64,000 nt of DNA from Synchiropus splendidus (Eukaryota; Chordata; Actinopteri; Syngnathiformes; Callionymidae). Where the stretch lies: NCBI RefSeq assembly GCF_027744825.2, contig NC_071337.1:12463031-12527030 (forward strand), in the 5' to 3' direction. The stretch's first letter is position 1. Each line of letters begins with the position of its first letter. The notes below the pieces were generated by a model. It saw only the letters and a program-made list of their open reading frames with translations. It had not been told where the DNA came from and did no database searches. Shown one piece after another: positions 36,111 to 47,765 of the stretch. A program made the position numbers and the translations under genes.

Positions 36111-36157
36111 ATAAGACTCATCCATGGCAACTTTATATTGCCATGGATGAGTCTTAT
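36111..36157. repeat. perfect 20-bp inverted repeat with 7-nt loop
   Basis: ATAAGACTCATCCATGGCAA (36111-36130) is followed after CTTTATA by its exact reverse complement (36138-36157). The predicted RNA or single-strand hairpin has 20 uninterrupted pairs. It is not an AT-only or simple-sequence palindrome. The flanks do not extend the pairing. It could be a recent template-switch inverted duplication, a short foldback element, or, less likely, a small-RNA precursor. Confidence 0.9.
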
Positions 36158-37649
36158 ACAATGTGATTATGATGCACTAACTTTGACAGCCCTTATATAT
36201 GCAACCATTGTGTGACTCTTCCATGGTCACAAGCAGCCATTCAATAATATGCAAATGGTTTTATGAAAAAAATAGATGAATGAGACGCAAGTTCCCAATG
36301 ACTCCAAAAGGACAACCTGCAAGTTTAAGTCAATACACACTTGGCTTAATGCTTAGTTTTTTGTTTTTTTTTTAGTTTTTTTTTTTGTCGTGTTTGATTT
36401 GTTGCGGCTTTTTCACGTGTGGCGGCGTGAATGTTGCCGTGTTTCGGTGTCAGCATTGTTTACATTCGCTGTGAACTTTCCCCGGCCACCGTACCTTGTC
36501 TCATCAGGATGCTGGTTGTTGGCTGAGTCATGGATCTCTACTGTGCTCTTCCTCCTAGATGAGATGGAACATTTGCTTCCTTAGTTGAAGACAAAATATA
36601 CTGAAGGACGGGGATAGGAAGCTGGAGCTTCTCCTGGAAAAAGGTAAAAATTTCCTCCACCAATTGCATCGTGGAAGTTAAGTATTGGGCTGTTTCTTTG
36701 CATTCAGATGACTAACTAGCTACAAAACAGATAAATTTTTATGTGACTAATGCGAAAAAGGATTAAAAGGATCTACCAACGTTTTGCTGGTTTTCTCAAG
36801 CACTTCCTGCTGTCTGGACTATCCTTCAAACCATTTGTGAATAAATTCATGTAAGGCAATAATGTTGCCTTATCTGTACATGGGGTTAAGTAAACAAGTG
36901 CCAAAATGTGTCAAAATGAAGGGAAATTCATCAGGACAACAGAGAGTGATGCTTCTAACCTTGTCAGAGGATTGAGAGACTCTACTTTACCTTGGTGATT
37001 AATGAGAAAAACAAAGCAAATAACACAGAATGAGTAAACACAGTCTGCTACACAGTTTTCAGATTCCAAAACAACTAACTTTTAATCCCCAAAAACACAG
37101 ATAAGAGAAGCATTTGAGGTTCAACCTGACACTCAGTGCAGCAGGTTGGCTCAACTTCTCACATCGATCTGGATAAAGCGCCCGGAGATAGGACCTCAAC
37201 TTAAAACCCGAGGTGTGTGAACTGATCTGACAGTATGGATATTTGCGATGCAGACGGGGAAGTCTGACCTCTCAGATTCAAATGTATGTCATGAAGTGTT
37301 GCGACTTGTTGTGGGAACGCTCTCTCCTTTATCTTCCACTTTTTGATGAATTTCCCTGTGGACAGCATCACATACGTGATTAGTGTTTTCGAACAGCTGC
37401 CATGGACCTTATTTGTCTTCCTGCTCGAGGGATGGATATGAATGCAACAAAAAGAGATTTACAAAGCAGCAAACTTACAATCTCATTAAAGCAAAATGAC
37501 CCCCTGACAATTAATCAGCCCATAACTTTCTCCAATAACACAACAGTAAATATTGTGCGCCGTTGGACCAGCTTTATGAGCTCAGCCAATTCACTGGCCG
37601 ACATTTAAGGCTTCAGCACAGTGGACTGTGTGCGTGTGCGCGGCCATGT
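36158..37649. other. non-coding DNA with a T-rich block
   Basis: A T-rich block lies at about 36357-36387. ORFs of 64-68 codons have no motif. Confidence 0.4.
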
Positions 37650-38400
37650 TTTGCCATACTTGTGAGTCTTGACAAGCACCACCTTGTTGGGCGGACAGGC
37701 CAAAATGTCCTCACAAGGTTTTGAGGATTAAAACGTCTGTAAAAGTAGTTTATTATAAGTTGGTGCAAGTTTGGGTCAGAGTGCTGGTTAAGGGTAGCCA
37801 TTTGTTTTGGATGGTTATGTTTAGGGTGAGAGGCTGGGGAAAGGGTTATATGGCAATGGGAGATCCTCGCAAAAATAGCAAAACAACTGTGTGGATGTCT
37901 GTGTTCCCAGTCTTGTTTACGACTACTTTGTGGGGACCAATTGCTGGCAAAACACTATCCTTGTCAGAACCATTGTCGGGATGAAGACTTCAAAATAACT
38001 GGGTCATTACGATAAGATTTAAGTTTGGTCCTGGTTAAGGTTCGGCATTGGCATTTGTTTTGGATGGTTAGGTTTAGGGTGAGAGGCTGGGGAAAGGGTT
38101 ATGGCAATGTATGGCAATGGCGGTCCTTGCTAACATAGACCAATGTGGGTGGGTGTGTGTTTAAGCTCATCTATCCTAGTGAGGACCAATTTGTGGGGCT
38201 TTTTTGCCCGACACACAAGTTTAAGCCTCAATTTCAGGATTAAAACTTCAAAATGACTGGCGCATTATAATTGAGTGTAAGTTTAGTTCAGAGTCCTAGT
38301 TAATTTTAGCCATTTGTTTGGGATGGTTGGGTTTAGGGTGAGAGGATGAGGACGCATTTAGGCAATGGGAGGTCCCCACAAGGATTGAGATATACTGTAT
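37650..38400 (+). repeat. three-unit tandem repeat, ~255-bp period
   Basis: The word ATGGTTANGTTTAGGGTGAG begins at 37811, 38064 and 38323, giving spacings of 253 and 259 bp. Each unit also has a GTGGGGACCA or TGTCCTCACAAG start, a GGATTAAAACTTCAAAATGA middle, a TTAAGTTTGG..CTGGTTAA section, CATTTGTTTTGGATGG, and an AATGGGAGGTCC end. The third unit ends in GGTCCCCACAAGG. This resembles a known class of teleost satellite-like repeats rich in GGTTAGGTTTAGGG and GTGAGGACCA. The units are diverged, so the array is not recent. Confidence 0.85.
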
Positions 38401-39439
38401 GTCCGCGTGTTGTTTTTGTTCTAGATATCTAGGTTAACTTCCACTTGAGTTGAGAAAGACTTGTCAATTCCATTCTATGGGTTGATGCCAAAACAAAGCC
38501 ACTAACCAACTGCTTTGTATTGCGATCTGCCACCATTGGCACAATATTAGAATGTAAACATTCATTTTGCAGTCGTCCGAAACAATGTCATAAAAAAATG
38601 ATTGGTTCTGTTGTTTCCTTCAGAATTTAGATAAAGTCTCTTCCTTCATAACCTCTCAGTTATTGTGAAATGAAGACTGGTGGAATGTTCTTTACAGAAG
38701 AGAGACAAGTCAATGCTGCCATCCTTGATGAGGAATCGTTTCAGCCATGACAAGAAACCATATCATCAGAGTGCAGCTCCTGATACATCCTCTTGTGTCA
38801 AAGAAGGAGACCATCTGTCATTGTTTCCTGCAGCCATGAGGCTTTATCATCGGGCGCTTCACTGACAACTGAGATATTTCTTTCTCTACCACTGCAACAG
38901 CTGATTGTTCCAGTAGTGCCATTATCATTATTATTATTATTATATACATAGATTCATTTAAAGACAAAGAACATGTTTCATATTTCTGTTATATGACCAT
39001 GTCTGAAGCAGCCGGGTCTGAAACAACTGTGGGGATGGGACGCCCAAAGCAGCAGCAGGAGCAGCAGAGGTGTTATATAGAATATCATTCCACACATGAA
39101 TAAACCATTAGGTCCCAGCTACACATCACCAGCAATCTGAATACTTTTTTTTTCTTTTAGACTGAATGATCAAACTGTGGTCTGTAGCCCCCAAGTCCCC
39201 AAATAACAATCGCTTCAGGATGAATTCCGCCCAAATAACTGAAGTGGTTAAACATATTTTAGCTATTCAACTTTCACACGGTTTGCTAACACACGCTGAC
39301 TTTCAATCACAGAACTCATCACACACCCAACTTGAAGCCAAACTCGGCTTCTTCGCTAAGCTGCAGTGTGCTGCAGCGGCTCTTTGGGTCGCAGAGCGAA
39401 AGTTGAGGAGGCTCTCATCTGACATTCAACTCTGCCCAC
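38401..39439. other. non-coding DNA with short (ATT)n
   Basis: A (TTA)n tract of about 6 units lies at 38927-38944 and a short CAGCAGCAGGAGCAGCAG stretch near 39051-39068. No gene was recognised. Confidence 0.4.
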
Positions 39440-39660
39440 GGAATCATAACTATGCACACATCTCTCGGGCTGAGGTAGAACAAGCGGCGAGATTGTCTAT
39501 TGTGCGAGCGTCGGTGCGCGTGTGCGCGTGTGGGTGTAGCAGCAACTTGAGTGTGTCGGAGGTATTACTGCAGATATGCTTGGGAGGTTTTCATCTGCCG
39601 AAGTCTGTTGGTGAAATCCTGCAGAGGGAAAAGGGAGGCGAGAAAACAAGAAGGTGAAGC
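39440..39660. other. locally CpG-rich segment inside an unrecognised 163-codon ORF
   Basis: The ORF at 39166-39657 (+) is one of the longest in the window. CpG is raised at 39480-39540 (GCGAGCGTCGGTGCGCGTGT). The product has no recognisable motif and an overlapping 159-codon minus-strand ORF (39497-39976) covers the same bases. It might be a first exon or promoter, but more likely neither ORF is real. Confidence 0.2.
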
Positions 39661-41820
39661 AGAGAAAGCCGACAATGGGCAAGAAAGTGAAGAAGTGAGC
39701 GGGGAAGAGAGGTGTTTTTAGAGGAATTAGATTGTTCCTCAGCGTGAGTCGGGCTCTAATGGTGATGGATGCTCCACAAGTCTGAAACAATAGAGCACAC
39801 AATAGACTGTGGGACTGGGATGCTATCACAGTGAGAGCATTGTCAAACCAATGCATTTGGTACGCACTGCAACTTTTATAGAATACACTCAGTAACTTCA
39901 AGCCTTCAATTTGAGTGGTCCTACCTTCACTCGAGAGCTTGAGCTTTGGGTGGTAGCCAGAGGAACACGGAGCCAAAATGAGTGTCCGCCACAGTGCCTG
40001 TTCTCTCCATTAATGGTTGGTGGAGAGGAACTTGAAACTCAAAGTAGAGCCGTTGTTCAGGATCAGGAGATCAGGCACGTTGTATAGGTGACTCCTGGAC
40101 GCCTCCATCCATGTGGCATCAGCCATCAGTGATAACAGTCTCATCACGAACAACTGGTCGACAGCGTTTCTGCTCCATATTCAACAAAAAAGACTGCATG
40201 TTCTGACCCTTTCCACCGTTAAATATTCCAGCCTCTAGAGACAGAAGTCATGTATTAGAATGAGTCATTGCCTTCCATGTGCATCACTGTCCGCTGACAC
40301 TGAAGAAAAAGGAAAAAAAAACACACACACAATCATGATGCTCAGTGCAACAACGGGAACAATCGAGCAGCCGATCCGACACCTGTCACGCGTCCGTGCT
40401 GTGAATCCCTGATTGAAACACACAGAGTTTTTTTGTATCTATTTATTCGTAGTTTTCTAATGGTTCTGTTTTTAACTTGCAGTAAAGTGGATTAAAAGTA
40501 AATAAATAGAAATTGCAATCCAGCCAGTTAATGTTGTGTTGAATGTTAGTATTTCTTGTGAGTGAGGCAGCTTCTCAGTATGCACAAGCTGTGTGGGGCT
40601 AATTTACTCTCTAAATAAATCCAGCCTCTTGATAATAAAACAGCCCAGGGTGGACTGTGCCTCCTGAACTAAGACACCACTGTTGGCACTTAACTTGACA
40701 CAGACACACAGGCGGTTTGAGAAGTGCAACATCGAAGGCCCAAGCCAAGAAAACCTCACTATAAGAGACACTCTTGAGCATATATACGGGCAGAACGAAA
40801 CCGACAGAGAAAGGAAGCGCTCAGCGTGATGAACACAGACATGTGACGGACAAACAAAGAACCCGACAGATTTGCTAACTGAGACGTCAGCGCACATGTC
40901 CAATGTCGACATTGAAATATGGTCAGAGAGAAAAGAAATCAACACACATAAAAGAAAAGAAATACAAAGAGCAAAGTGACAGATGCGTACAAACAATAGG
41001 CAAACTGACAATACAAATATGGGAAAACTTGTACAAACACACAAACATGAACACAGCCAGCTCCGGACAATGTATGACATTTTTCACTCCCCAGAGACTT
41101 GACAAGAAATTGCAAAATTCCTCTCTTCCGAACAAACCTGAACAACTCCAACATTTTGCTTGCAGCCACAGCATAAACTCTGAAGCCGTGAAAGCTCCGA
41201 CTTCTTTGCTTTATCTTCTAAAAATCACACCCACTGTTTATCACCGGATTCCATTTCTGAGCCAGAACATTGTTTGTCTTATTGTCTGGAGAATACTGCT
41301 GCCAACCCGACCTCAAACCTTGGTAGCAAAGTGTTTCATATTCAGTCCTCTGTGTCATGACCCCGTGGTTGTTCTTCATCCAACACTTTCTACGACTCCC
41401 TTTACACTTCACGGCCACGTTGATGTCTGAAAAGTACTTGGTACTTATGAAACATCATATAGAAAGTCTGAGTTCAGAGACGTAGATGTGCGCAAGCTAT
41501 ATCACGTATAATGGTTTCCAAGGGACTCAGACTTAGAACAATAGTTTGATATCTATTCAGACCATATTGTCACCTTCATATTTGTCCTAGACTATGTTAG
41601 CAGTGGTGGGTGTGTGATTTGTGAAGGAAGGTGAATTGAGTGACGCAACAGTGAATTATGGCACAAAATGTGTGGAACACTGACTATGTGTTGATGACTA
41701 TCTGATTAAAAAAAAATAAGAAATAAAAAAATAAAAATGTTCTCTCTTCAAGAATGATTCATGCGTCCAAATACAGCACACTCTGAATGAGGATGGTTTC
41801 CTACAATAGATGGAGACGGA
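39661..41820. other. unique non-coding DNA
   Basis: ORFs of 158 codons (40604-41080, minus) and 175 codons (40903-41430, plus) overlap. The minus one is Ser/Val/Cys/Phe-rich without domain structure; the plus one has no motif. No repeat was recognised. Confidence 0.35.
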
Positions 41821-41821
41821 G

Positions 41822-42430
41822 TGCGGTCTCGGTCACCCACAATTTCTAGGTCTCTGAGTCGGACTGAACTTGGTCTTGTCTGGTCTTGGATGTAGCCTTT
41901 GGTCAAAAGCGGTCGAGATCGCAACTACTCTGTTTTTATAGACGGGAACAGTGTGAGATTTAAGTCAATTTAAGTCTTTTGCTTTGAAACATTGCAACCC
42001 ATTATGGCACCCGTCAATACAAGTAGTCTGATGTGACATAGGGAGAGACAGGAGAGCTCTGAGTAGCCGCAATGCCGTCACAGTCAACAATAAGTCCATT
42101 TGCATATTCCAATCCAAAGGTTGTCTGTAAAGCATCTGGAAGGAAAAAACACACCGTGGTGGTCCTTTGTAGTGCAAAGCCACTTTCACCGAAGTGGCTG
42201 GGACAGCACATTTTTACAGTCATTTGGAACATAGACATAAGGAGATGTACGTGTCAAGCTTAATCTTGACTCAGACTAGACCACGTTTGATCTCTGTCTT
42301 CACTCAGTCCTGGGTTCCATGGTCTCAATTACAATGTTATTTGAAACTCAGATCCATGTCAGATCGCATGCCCCTCACACTGGTGCTGGAACATCTCTCT
42401 AGTCCGTCATACATTGGTTCAAATTTTATG
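41822..42430. repeat. divergent GGTCTTG-rich dispersed repeat (two stretches)
   Basis: The stretch 41822-41925 has GGTCTCGGTCACC, CTTGGTCTTGTCTGGTCTTG and GGTCAAAAGCGGTCGAGATC. The stretch 42255-42365 has TCTTGACTCAGACTAGACCA, GATCTCTGTCTTCACTCAGT and CCATGGTCTCAATTACA. Between them, AGTCAATTTAAGTC recalls the repeat at 30.6 kb. The whole may be one ~600-bp degraded element related to those at 45.2 and 62.6 kb. Confidence 0.5.
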
Positions 42431-42518
42431 TGGGTCCATCATATGCATACTTTTGGTGACGATACTTCAGCATCCTACTTCTGATCCCAGTTGTCACATA
42501 GAATGGAGAAATGCCTAT

Positions 42519-42519
<1 letters not shown>

Positions 42520-42552
<33 letters not shown>

Positions 42553-42553
42553 T

Positions 42554-42609
<56 letters not shown>

Positions 42610-42610
42610 C
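42520..42610. repeat. (TA)n(GATA)n microsatellite
   Basis: About 15 TA units run directly into about 14 GATA units. Confidence 0.97.
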
Positions 42611-42679
42611 CTTGTTATTTATTTTATTTAATTTAATTTTATTTATTTTTTGTCAGCACTTTATTCCAAAACACTTTCC

Positions 42680-42736
42680 TAGTTAGTGGGCTGCCCACTG
42701 ACCATGGCAATAAATTTGATTCTGATTCTGATTCTG
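42680..42736 (+). mobile_element. LINE-type 3' terminus with (GATTCT)n tail
   Basis: CCATGGCAATAAATTTGATT followed by CTGATTCTGATTCTGA matches the 3' end of fish LINEs, which finish TGACAATAAANTTGATTCTG with a short hexamer tail. An AATAAA signal is included. It sits between two GATA arrays, which suggests that the arrays expanded around a retroposon end. Confidence 0.5.
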
Positions 42737-42827
<91 letters not shown>

Positions 42828-42908
42828 GAGACAGACAGATAGATGGATAGATAGATAGAGAGACAGACAGATAGATAGATAGACAGATAGATAGATAGAG
42901 AGACAGAC

Positions 42909-43004
<96 letters not shown>

Positions 43005-43005
43005 G
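42736..43005. repeat. (GATA)n array with GACA/GAGA variants
   Basis: About 67 tetramers, with interruptions at about 42826-42910 of the type GAGAGACAGACAGATA that recur three times, so the array has a higher-order structure. The [13 protein letters not shown] ORF on the minus strand is a translation of this repeat. Confidence 0.97.
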
Positions 43006-43909
43006 TAAAACTGAATGTTCAAAGCCTTATCATGGAACTGCTTTTTATGATTAAGTGGCTACAGATAGTTCATATGTCTAGAGGAAAATTATTTTCAAAA
43101 ATAATCACAGCATCTTAGAACCACGGGCTTCAGAATGCTACACACTAATCTCTGAGCCCTGTTGAATTGAGTTCTTTAAAATTTCAGTTTTACATTCTCC
43201 TAGCCGCCTGTGGCAAGATCTGCATTTGAATTCACATTTCTTTCCCCAAATCAATGTAAACGGTTGCTCGGGTTCACTGCGTCAATATAGCTCTGGGCAT
43301 CACTTTTTGTGTTTACACGGCCCTGTTGGCAGGAAAGCAGCTGGAGTAGGAGATGGCGCCAGCATGTTCTTTTCAAGCAATCCGGAGTCCTCTGCTGCAC
43401 TTGAATTCAGAAGAGTTTGAAATGTCTGCGGGGAAACTTGCTAACATAAACGGATTCCGATATTGCTCCGAGAGCAATTTTGGGAAGAACTTTCACGACC
43501 TGCAGCATCCCAATATCTACAATTACTTTGTCAATTCAGAACCTAAAAGCATATTTTTTTAACAGTGTTTTACTATATTATTCCCATTGTCACCTGCCAG
43601 CTCACTCATGTCCCACAGCCCTCGCGCTTCCTTGACAAAGGGGGATATTTTGATTTTAAGTGCAGCCTTGCGGGAGAACATCAACCCCCGATGCTCGATG
43701 GTTTCAATATTAACAAAGCGAGTTTATTTAACCCTTTTGCCCAAACCCTGTAGCTGTGAGTGGCTCATAATAAGGAGAGATTGTTGATAACCGACTGCAA
43801 CTGTGATCGCCAGCCCTCTGGTGCTAATCCTGGCTGCTCCTTGGATGGTGACTCACAAGCGAATCCCAAGAGAAATAAAGTAGAATTATGAGGCAGGATG
43901 AACAAGCTT
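43006..43909. other. non-coding DNA
   Basis: ORFs of 61-69 codons overlap in different frames. No motif or repeat was recognised. Confidence 0.4.
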
Positions 43910-44170
43910 TTTCAATTCACACATTTCTGCCCTTGGATTATGTTCGGAGGAGCTGTGGAAACGTGTTAATATTACACCAGGCCTGAGTTGGGTTTTCTTA
44001 ATTAGATTTTACACTTTTAATTACTAGGTTTGTGTCATCGAAACAAGAAGCAAGTTAAAAGGCGTTTACAGGAAGCACATCCCAAATACAGTTTTCTTCA
44101 CAGCGAGAGGAATATGTTACTTTAGTACCAGCTTTTCACTCTAATTAGTTTTGTACACTTGGGTCTTTTT
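43910..44170. promoter_or_regulatory. candidate conserved non-coding element with TAATTA cluster
   Basis: TTAATTAG (43998-44005), TTAATTAC (about 44017-44024) and CTAATTAG (44141-44148) are three full homeodomain sites in a repeat-free 250-bp stretch. This pattern is typical of developmental enhancers in fish, but conservation is untested. Confidence 0.2.
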
Positions 44171-45200
44171 TTTTTGTTGTTGTTTTTCTCCAATCTGAGC
44201 CACCGCACTCTTCAAGTCGCAGTATTAAATATGGAGAACTTGCGTGAGGGGAGGGAGGATGAGACGATGCGTGCACAGCTCGGGACAAAATAAAAAAATT
44301 CTTGGATCAAAGGAAACGTCACCACAGAGCATCATTTTGTTGCTTCTAAAATCTGAGAAAACATGTATTTGTAGTTGAAATCTTTAATCGTGTTTTAATC
44401 TGCCTCTTCTCTTGGAACTATTTTTATCGCCCACCAAGAAATGACTAAAGTGGATTGATGCCATGCGTGTTATTTAAAGCTGCAGTTGGCAGATATGTTT
44501 TGACATCATTGATAATTGTATTGTGGCCTTTAAAGCCTTGTGTATGTGACCCGCAGTGTGTTTTCTCAGTGTCGGTCAACTGCATAAAGAACTGCTTCCC
44601 ATCATTTCTGATTCACAAATCGATCAGTGAAACCCAAAAGATCCCAAACATGGTGAATATCTAGAGTATTTGTGACACTCTTGATGGCTCAAAAACAAAG
44701 TATGACAAACCACTCACTTGCTGGTCCAAAACTCAAGAGCAAGGCTGCTAATGGGCTGAAACAGATGGCATCACATCACCCCACTAGGTGACGACTAGTT
44801 GTTCCAAAATCACGGCCGGCATCAAACGGCGGCCGGTGCTTTGCCCCGCCGGGCTTTCGGCTTGCTTGTTTTAAATCCCTTTCTAAAATGTGACCAGCTT
44901 TTGTGTCATCTAGTCAATGGGCCTGTTGATGGTCAATGTACTGTCACGCTGCAATTATTCACTCTTTCCTGAACTTGGGTTTCTTTGAGCAAACATTGAG
45001 TCTGTATTCATAACAAATCTGTCACTATACCTCAAGCGCTAAATGTTACATAAAACTCCATTAAATGCCTGCCATAGTATTCAGTCGTTCATTTCGCACT
45101 TTCTGAGTCCAAAGGCAACAAATAGTGTTTTTCATCAAGTGACTTTTGCATCCTTTGCATTCAGATCAGATAGTGTCTGCATGAAATGACTGTGGTGACT
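44171..45200. other. non-coding DNA
   Basis: A small GC-rich patch with two GGCCGG words lies at 44813-44860. Nothing else was recognised. Confidence 0.4.
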
Positions 45201-45350
45201 AGTGTTGTGGTACTCGAGATTGGTCTTCGTCTTGGTCTCAAGACCACTTTTTTTGGGTCTCGGTCTTGTTTTGGTCTCAAATGCATTCTGACTTGGTCTT
45301 GGACTGGATGGACTTGGCATTTCTATTCAAGATCGGTCAAGACAAACAGA
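45201..45350 (+). repeat. GGTCTTGGTCTTG-type dispersed repeat
   Basis: CTCGAGATTGGTCTTCGTCT, TTGGTCTCAAGACCACTTTT, GGGTCTCGGTCTTGTTTTGG and GACTTGGTCTTGGACTGGAT are consecutive GGTCT-based units. Similar units occur at 41.8 and 62.6 kb. It is probably an end of a dispersed DNA element common in fish. Confidence 0.55.
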
Positions 45351-45417
45351 GAAAACCGTTGGTATTGGTAAGCAAAATTGGTAAAACAAGGCTTTTTGTT
45401 CAGTTTTGTTGTGTCTT

Positions 45418-45480
45418 TCTCAGGGCTCTCAAACTGGTCCACAAAGGGGCCACAGTGGGTGCTTGTTTTCATTCGTCGCC
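45418..45480 (+). mobile_element. hAT-like fragment (CTCAAACTGGTCC type)
   Basis: CAGGGCTCTCAAACTGGTCC at 45421-45440 followed by GGGGCCACAGTGGGTGC and TTTTCATTC matches the start of a dispersed fish repeat whose usual form is CAGGGTTCTCAAACTGGTTC, GGCCACAGTGGGTGCAGG, TTTTCATTCCAACC. The rest has been lost. Confidence 0.6.
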
Positions 45481-45959
45481 ATTTGATGCCTGAGTGAGAA
45501 CAAGTGAGTGAGTGTGTTACTAAACTTCTAGGAATGAAACAATTCTTTGAGGAGCAGTTTTGTGCACAGCTGAGGTGCTTTTCCTGTCCCATCCCAAATC
45601 CTGTAGGACTGGATCTTTATCTAACCCTTCTGTCACCTCATTCACCGACCCTCTTGTCACTACCTCAGGTTCCATGACATTTTCCTCATAATCCTCGAGT
45701 GCCAGGAGGTTAAGCTCTTCAGGGGTGGGGATGACATTCAGGATGTGATGGGCGATACAGCTGTGGAATATCACATACAAACTGACACCCACACATGCAC
45801 ACTGACACACACCTGAAGGTGCTCAGTATGTCACGATGCAGTCTTCACCAATGATTCTCAACTGGGCTGACTTTTGGGCCCATTGTCACCCCAAGCAGTT
45901 TGACCTTGAACACTATGTTGTAACTTTAAAGACAGACCAAAATCTGATCAGTAGATGAA
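45481..45959. other. non-coding DNA
   Basis: A 96-codon minus ORF (45520-45810) has no recognised motif. Confidence 0.4.
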
Positions 45960-46300
45960 GAGAAGAGTGCAGGCAGGGTGGAAAGAGAGGAGACGACTCA
46001 TAAGGGAAAGTTGTGACACCTGCCATGATGTCCGCTTTAGGTTACTCTGACACAAAGATAAGAACCACAGTTAGAAGTGGCAGAGTTGAGAATGGTCACT
46101 CAGGTTTTCATTGGGTCTGACTAGGCAGGAAAAGATTAGAAGTGGGGAACAGCTCATGCGGAGAAGTTCGGTGACAGAGTTAGGTAGGCCTAACTTGGAT
46201 GGTTTGGACACATGGTGAGGAGAAATGAGATTCATGATGGCTAAATGGAAGCACTGGGCTAAAGAATCAGGGGAAGACTAACATTTTGGTTTATCTGTGT
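45960..46300 (+). mobile_element. RTE-clade LINE fragment, heavily decayed
   Basis: In shifting frames the plus strand gives RVQAGWKERRRL near 45966, a GSD..KD linker, GTAHAEKFGDRVR near 46145-46180, and WFGHMVRRNE near 46200-46230. These are the successive motifs KKRVQAGW, GTAHVERFGDKVREARLRWFGHV and RRDE of the fish RTE tail. Several frameshifts and stops separate them. It covers the post-polymerase region only. Confidence 0.75.
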
Positions 46301-47736
46301 GATAGAGAAGGAGGAAAGGATGCGCAAGGTACGTGCAGGAGGCAAACTTTCTCGGGCACCACCCAGTGGGAAATGCTAGAAGAAAAAGAAGTGTGAGCAG
46401 ACCTCCTCTCCATCAAAGTCAATTCCCACCAAAGTAAATATTGTTTGTTTTGCCTGGCATCAAGCCCACCACCCCCTGAAAATGGCAATACAGCAGCCGT
46501 CTTTTGGCCATGGAGAATCGCCAGTCTCCACAGAACTTGACATGAATCTTAGCCTGTAAGAAGGCATCCCTCGAAATCAGAGATCCTGCCATCATTCTGA
46601 GTGCAGACATGATCTCGCCATCTGGTATTCCTGTTGTCTTACACCTGGTCAGAGGAAGGAAACCAAGTCCTGAGGAAAAATAAATAAATAAATAGAAAAA
46701 AAATACAACTCGATTCTTGCACGTCGGTTACTTTGAATGATTCATTATGAATATAATCTGTCTGTGTTCTGTTTATTAGATAAGAATTGTTTTCTTGAAT
46801 AGTTGACAAAATTGTTTTCTAAATCTGGATTTATATGTTTATTTAATAAGGTCTGTTAGTGTCTGGCTCACTGTCCCTCCTGCTTGGCCTTTATCCTCCG
46901 TGCCCTCCCTCCCTCTCACCGCTGACTTGCTCCCCCTCCAAATAACAACCTCTGGCCATGAAAAGTTTTACAGATGCGAGTTGGCAGACCTTGCGTAGTT
47001 GAGTTTGGCATCCCTGTGTATACGCGTGTGCACGTGTTTGAATGCTGGCAGACCTTGAGAGCTGTCAGGGACTCACTATGTCAAACAACTATGCAGGCAT
47101 CATGCCAACTTTTTTATGTCAGTGCTGTTTCCAACTCTGTCAATTCTAGCAGCACTACCACCCCATCATAGGTTTATATCGGCTGAGAATGCCAACCCTC
47201 ACCTGCGGGGTTCCTTTAGTTAAGGTGGGATCAGAAATATAAATCTCAGAAAGTGTAAATATTGGCATGTTTTGAGTTTGGATTGAACAGACATATGAAG
47301 GGATTGCAACTTGTTGCAGATACTCCCTGCTGGCTGACAGGAATTCCAGACATTTGTTTTCTATTTTGACCAGAAGTTTTGGCGAGAGGCTGTATCTTTG
47401 TTTATTTTTTTTTACCGTTCAGTGCAGTCAAACAGAATGGCAGAGATATCGTTGTTTTTCACTGTCAGGTTATTCTTATTAGAGACATCATCTAGAAGTG
47501 GGAAATAAATGAAGAGGAAACTGTTTTGGAGAATTTAATCTATATTACAAATCATTATTGTTACTTCCGTACTGACTAAACCTGAATGTAAAGATTATTA
47601 AGTGCATTATTAATGTAAAGAAAAGATTATTTTCTACGTACGTAAGCCACATCGGTCGAGAAACCACTGGTGCAACCTCAGCTATATTTTGAACGTGCAT
47701 CATGCGGCCAATATATATGGACTCATCACCTCAGAC
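46301..47736. other. non-coding DNA
   Basis: Simple (AAAT)n near 46678-46696. No gene or repeat family was recognised. Confidence 0.4.
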
Positions 47737-47765
47737 AAGGGCTGCAACTAACAATTGTTTAAAAA
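47737..47765 (+). mobile_element. possible hAT terminus (GGGCTGCAACTAAC type)
   Basis: AGGGCTGCAACTAACAATTG matches the start of a very common vertebrate hAT-like repeat (AGGGCTGCAACTAACGATTA). The expected GATTAAT-rich continuation is absent, so only the terminus remains. Confidence 0.4.

Noticed and set aside
37650..38400. CRISPR-like array
   Set aside because: The repeats are ~255-bp diverged tandem units, not short identical repeats with spacers, and the DNA is vertebrate.
39166..39976. 163-codon plus and 159-codon minus ORFs
   Set aside because: They overlap on opposite strands, have no domain, and at least one must be false. No splice context or repeat homology supports either.
40604..41430. 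158-codon minus and 175-codon plus ORFs
   Set aside because: They are mutually overlapping, the minus one is compositionally biased, and neither has motifs.
42639..43022. 127-codon Ser/Ile/Tyr/Leu-repeat protein
   Set aside because: It is the translation of the (GATA)n array in one frame.
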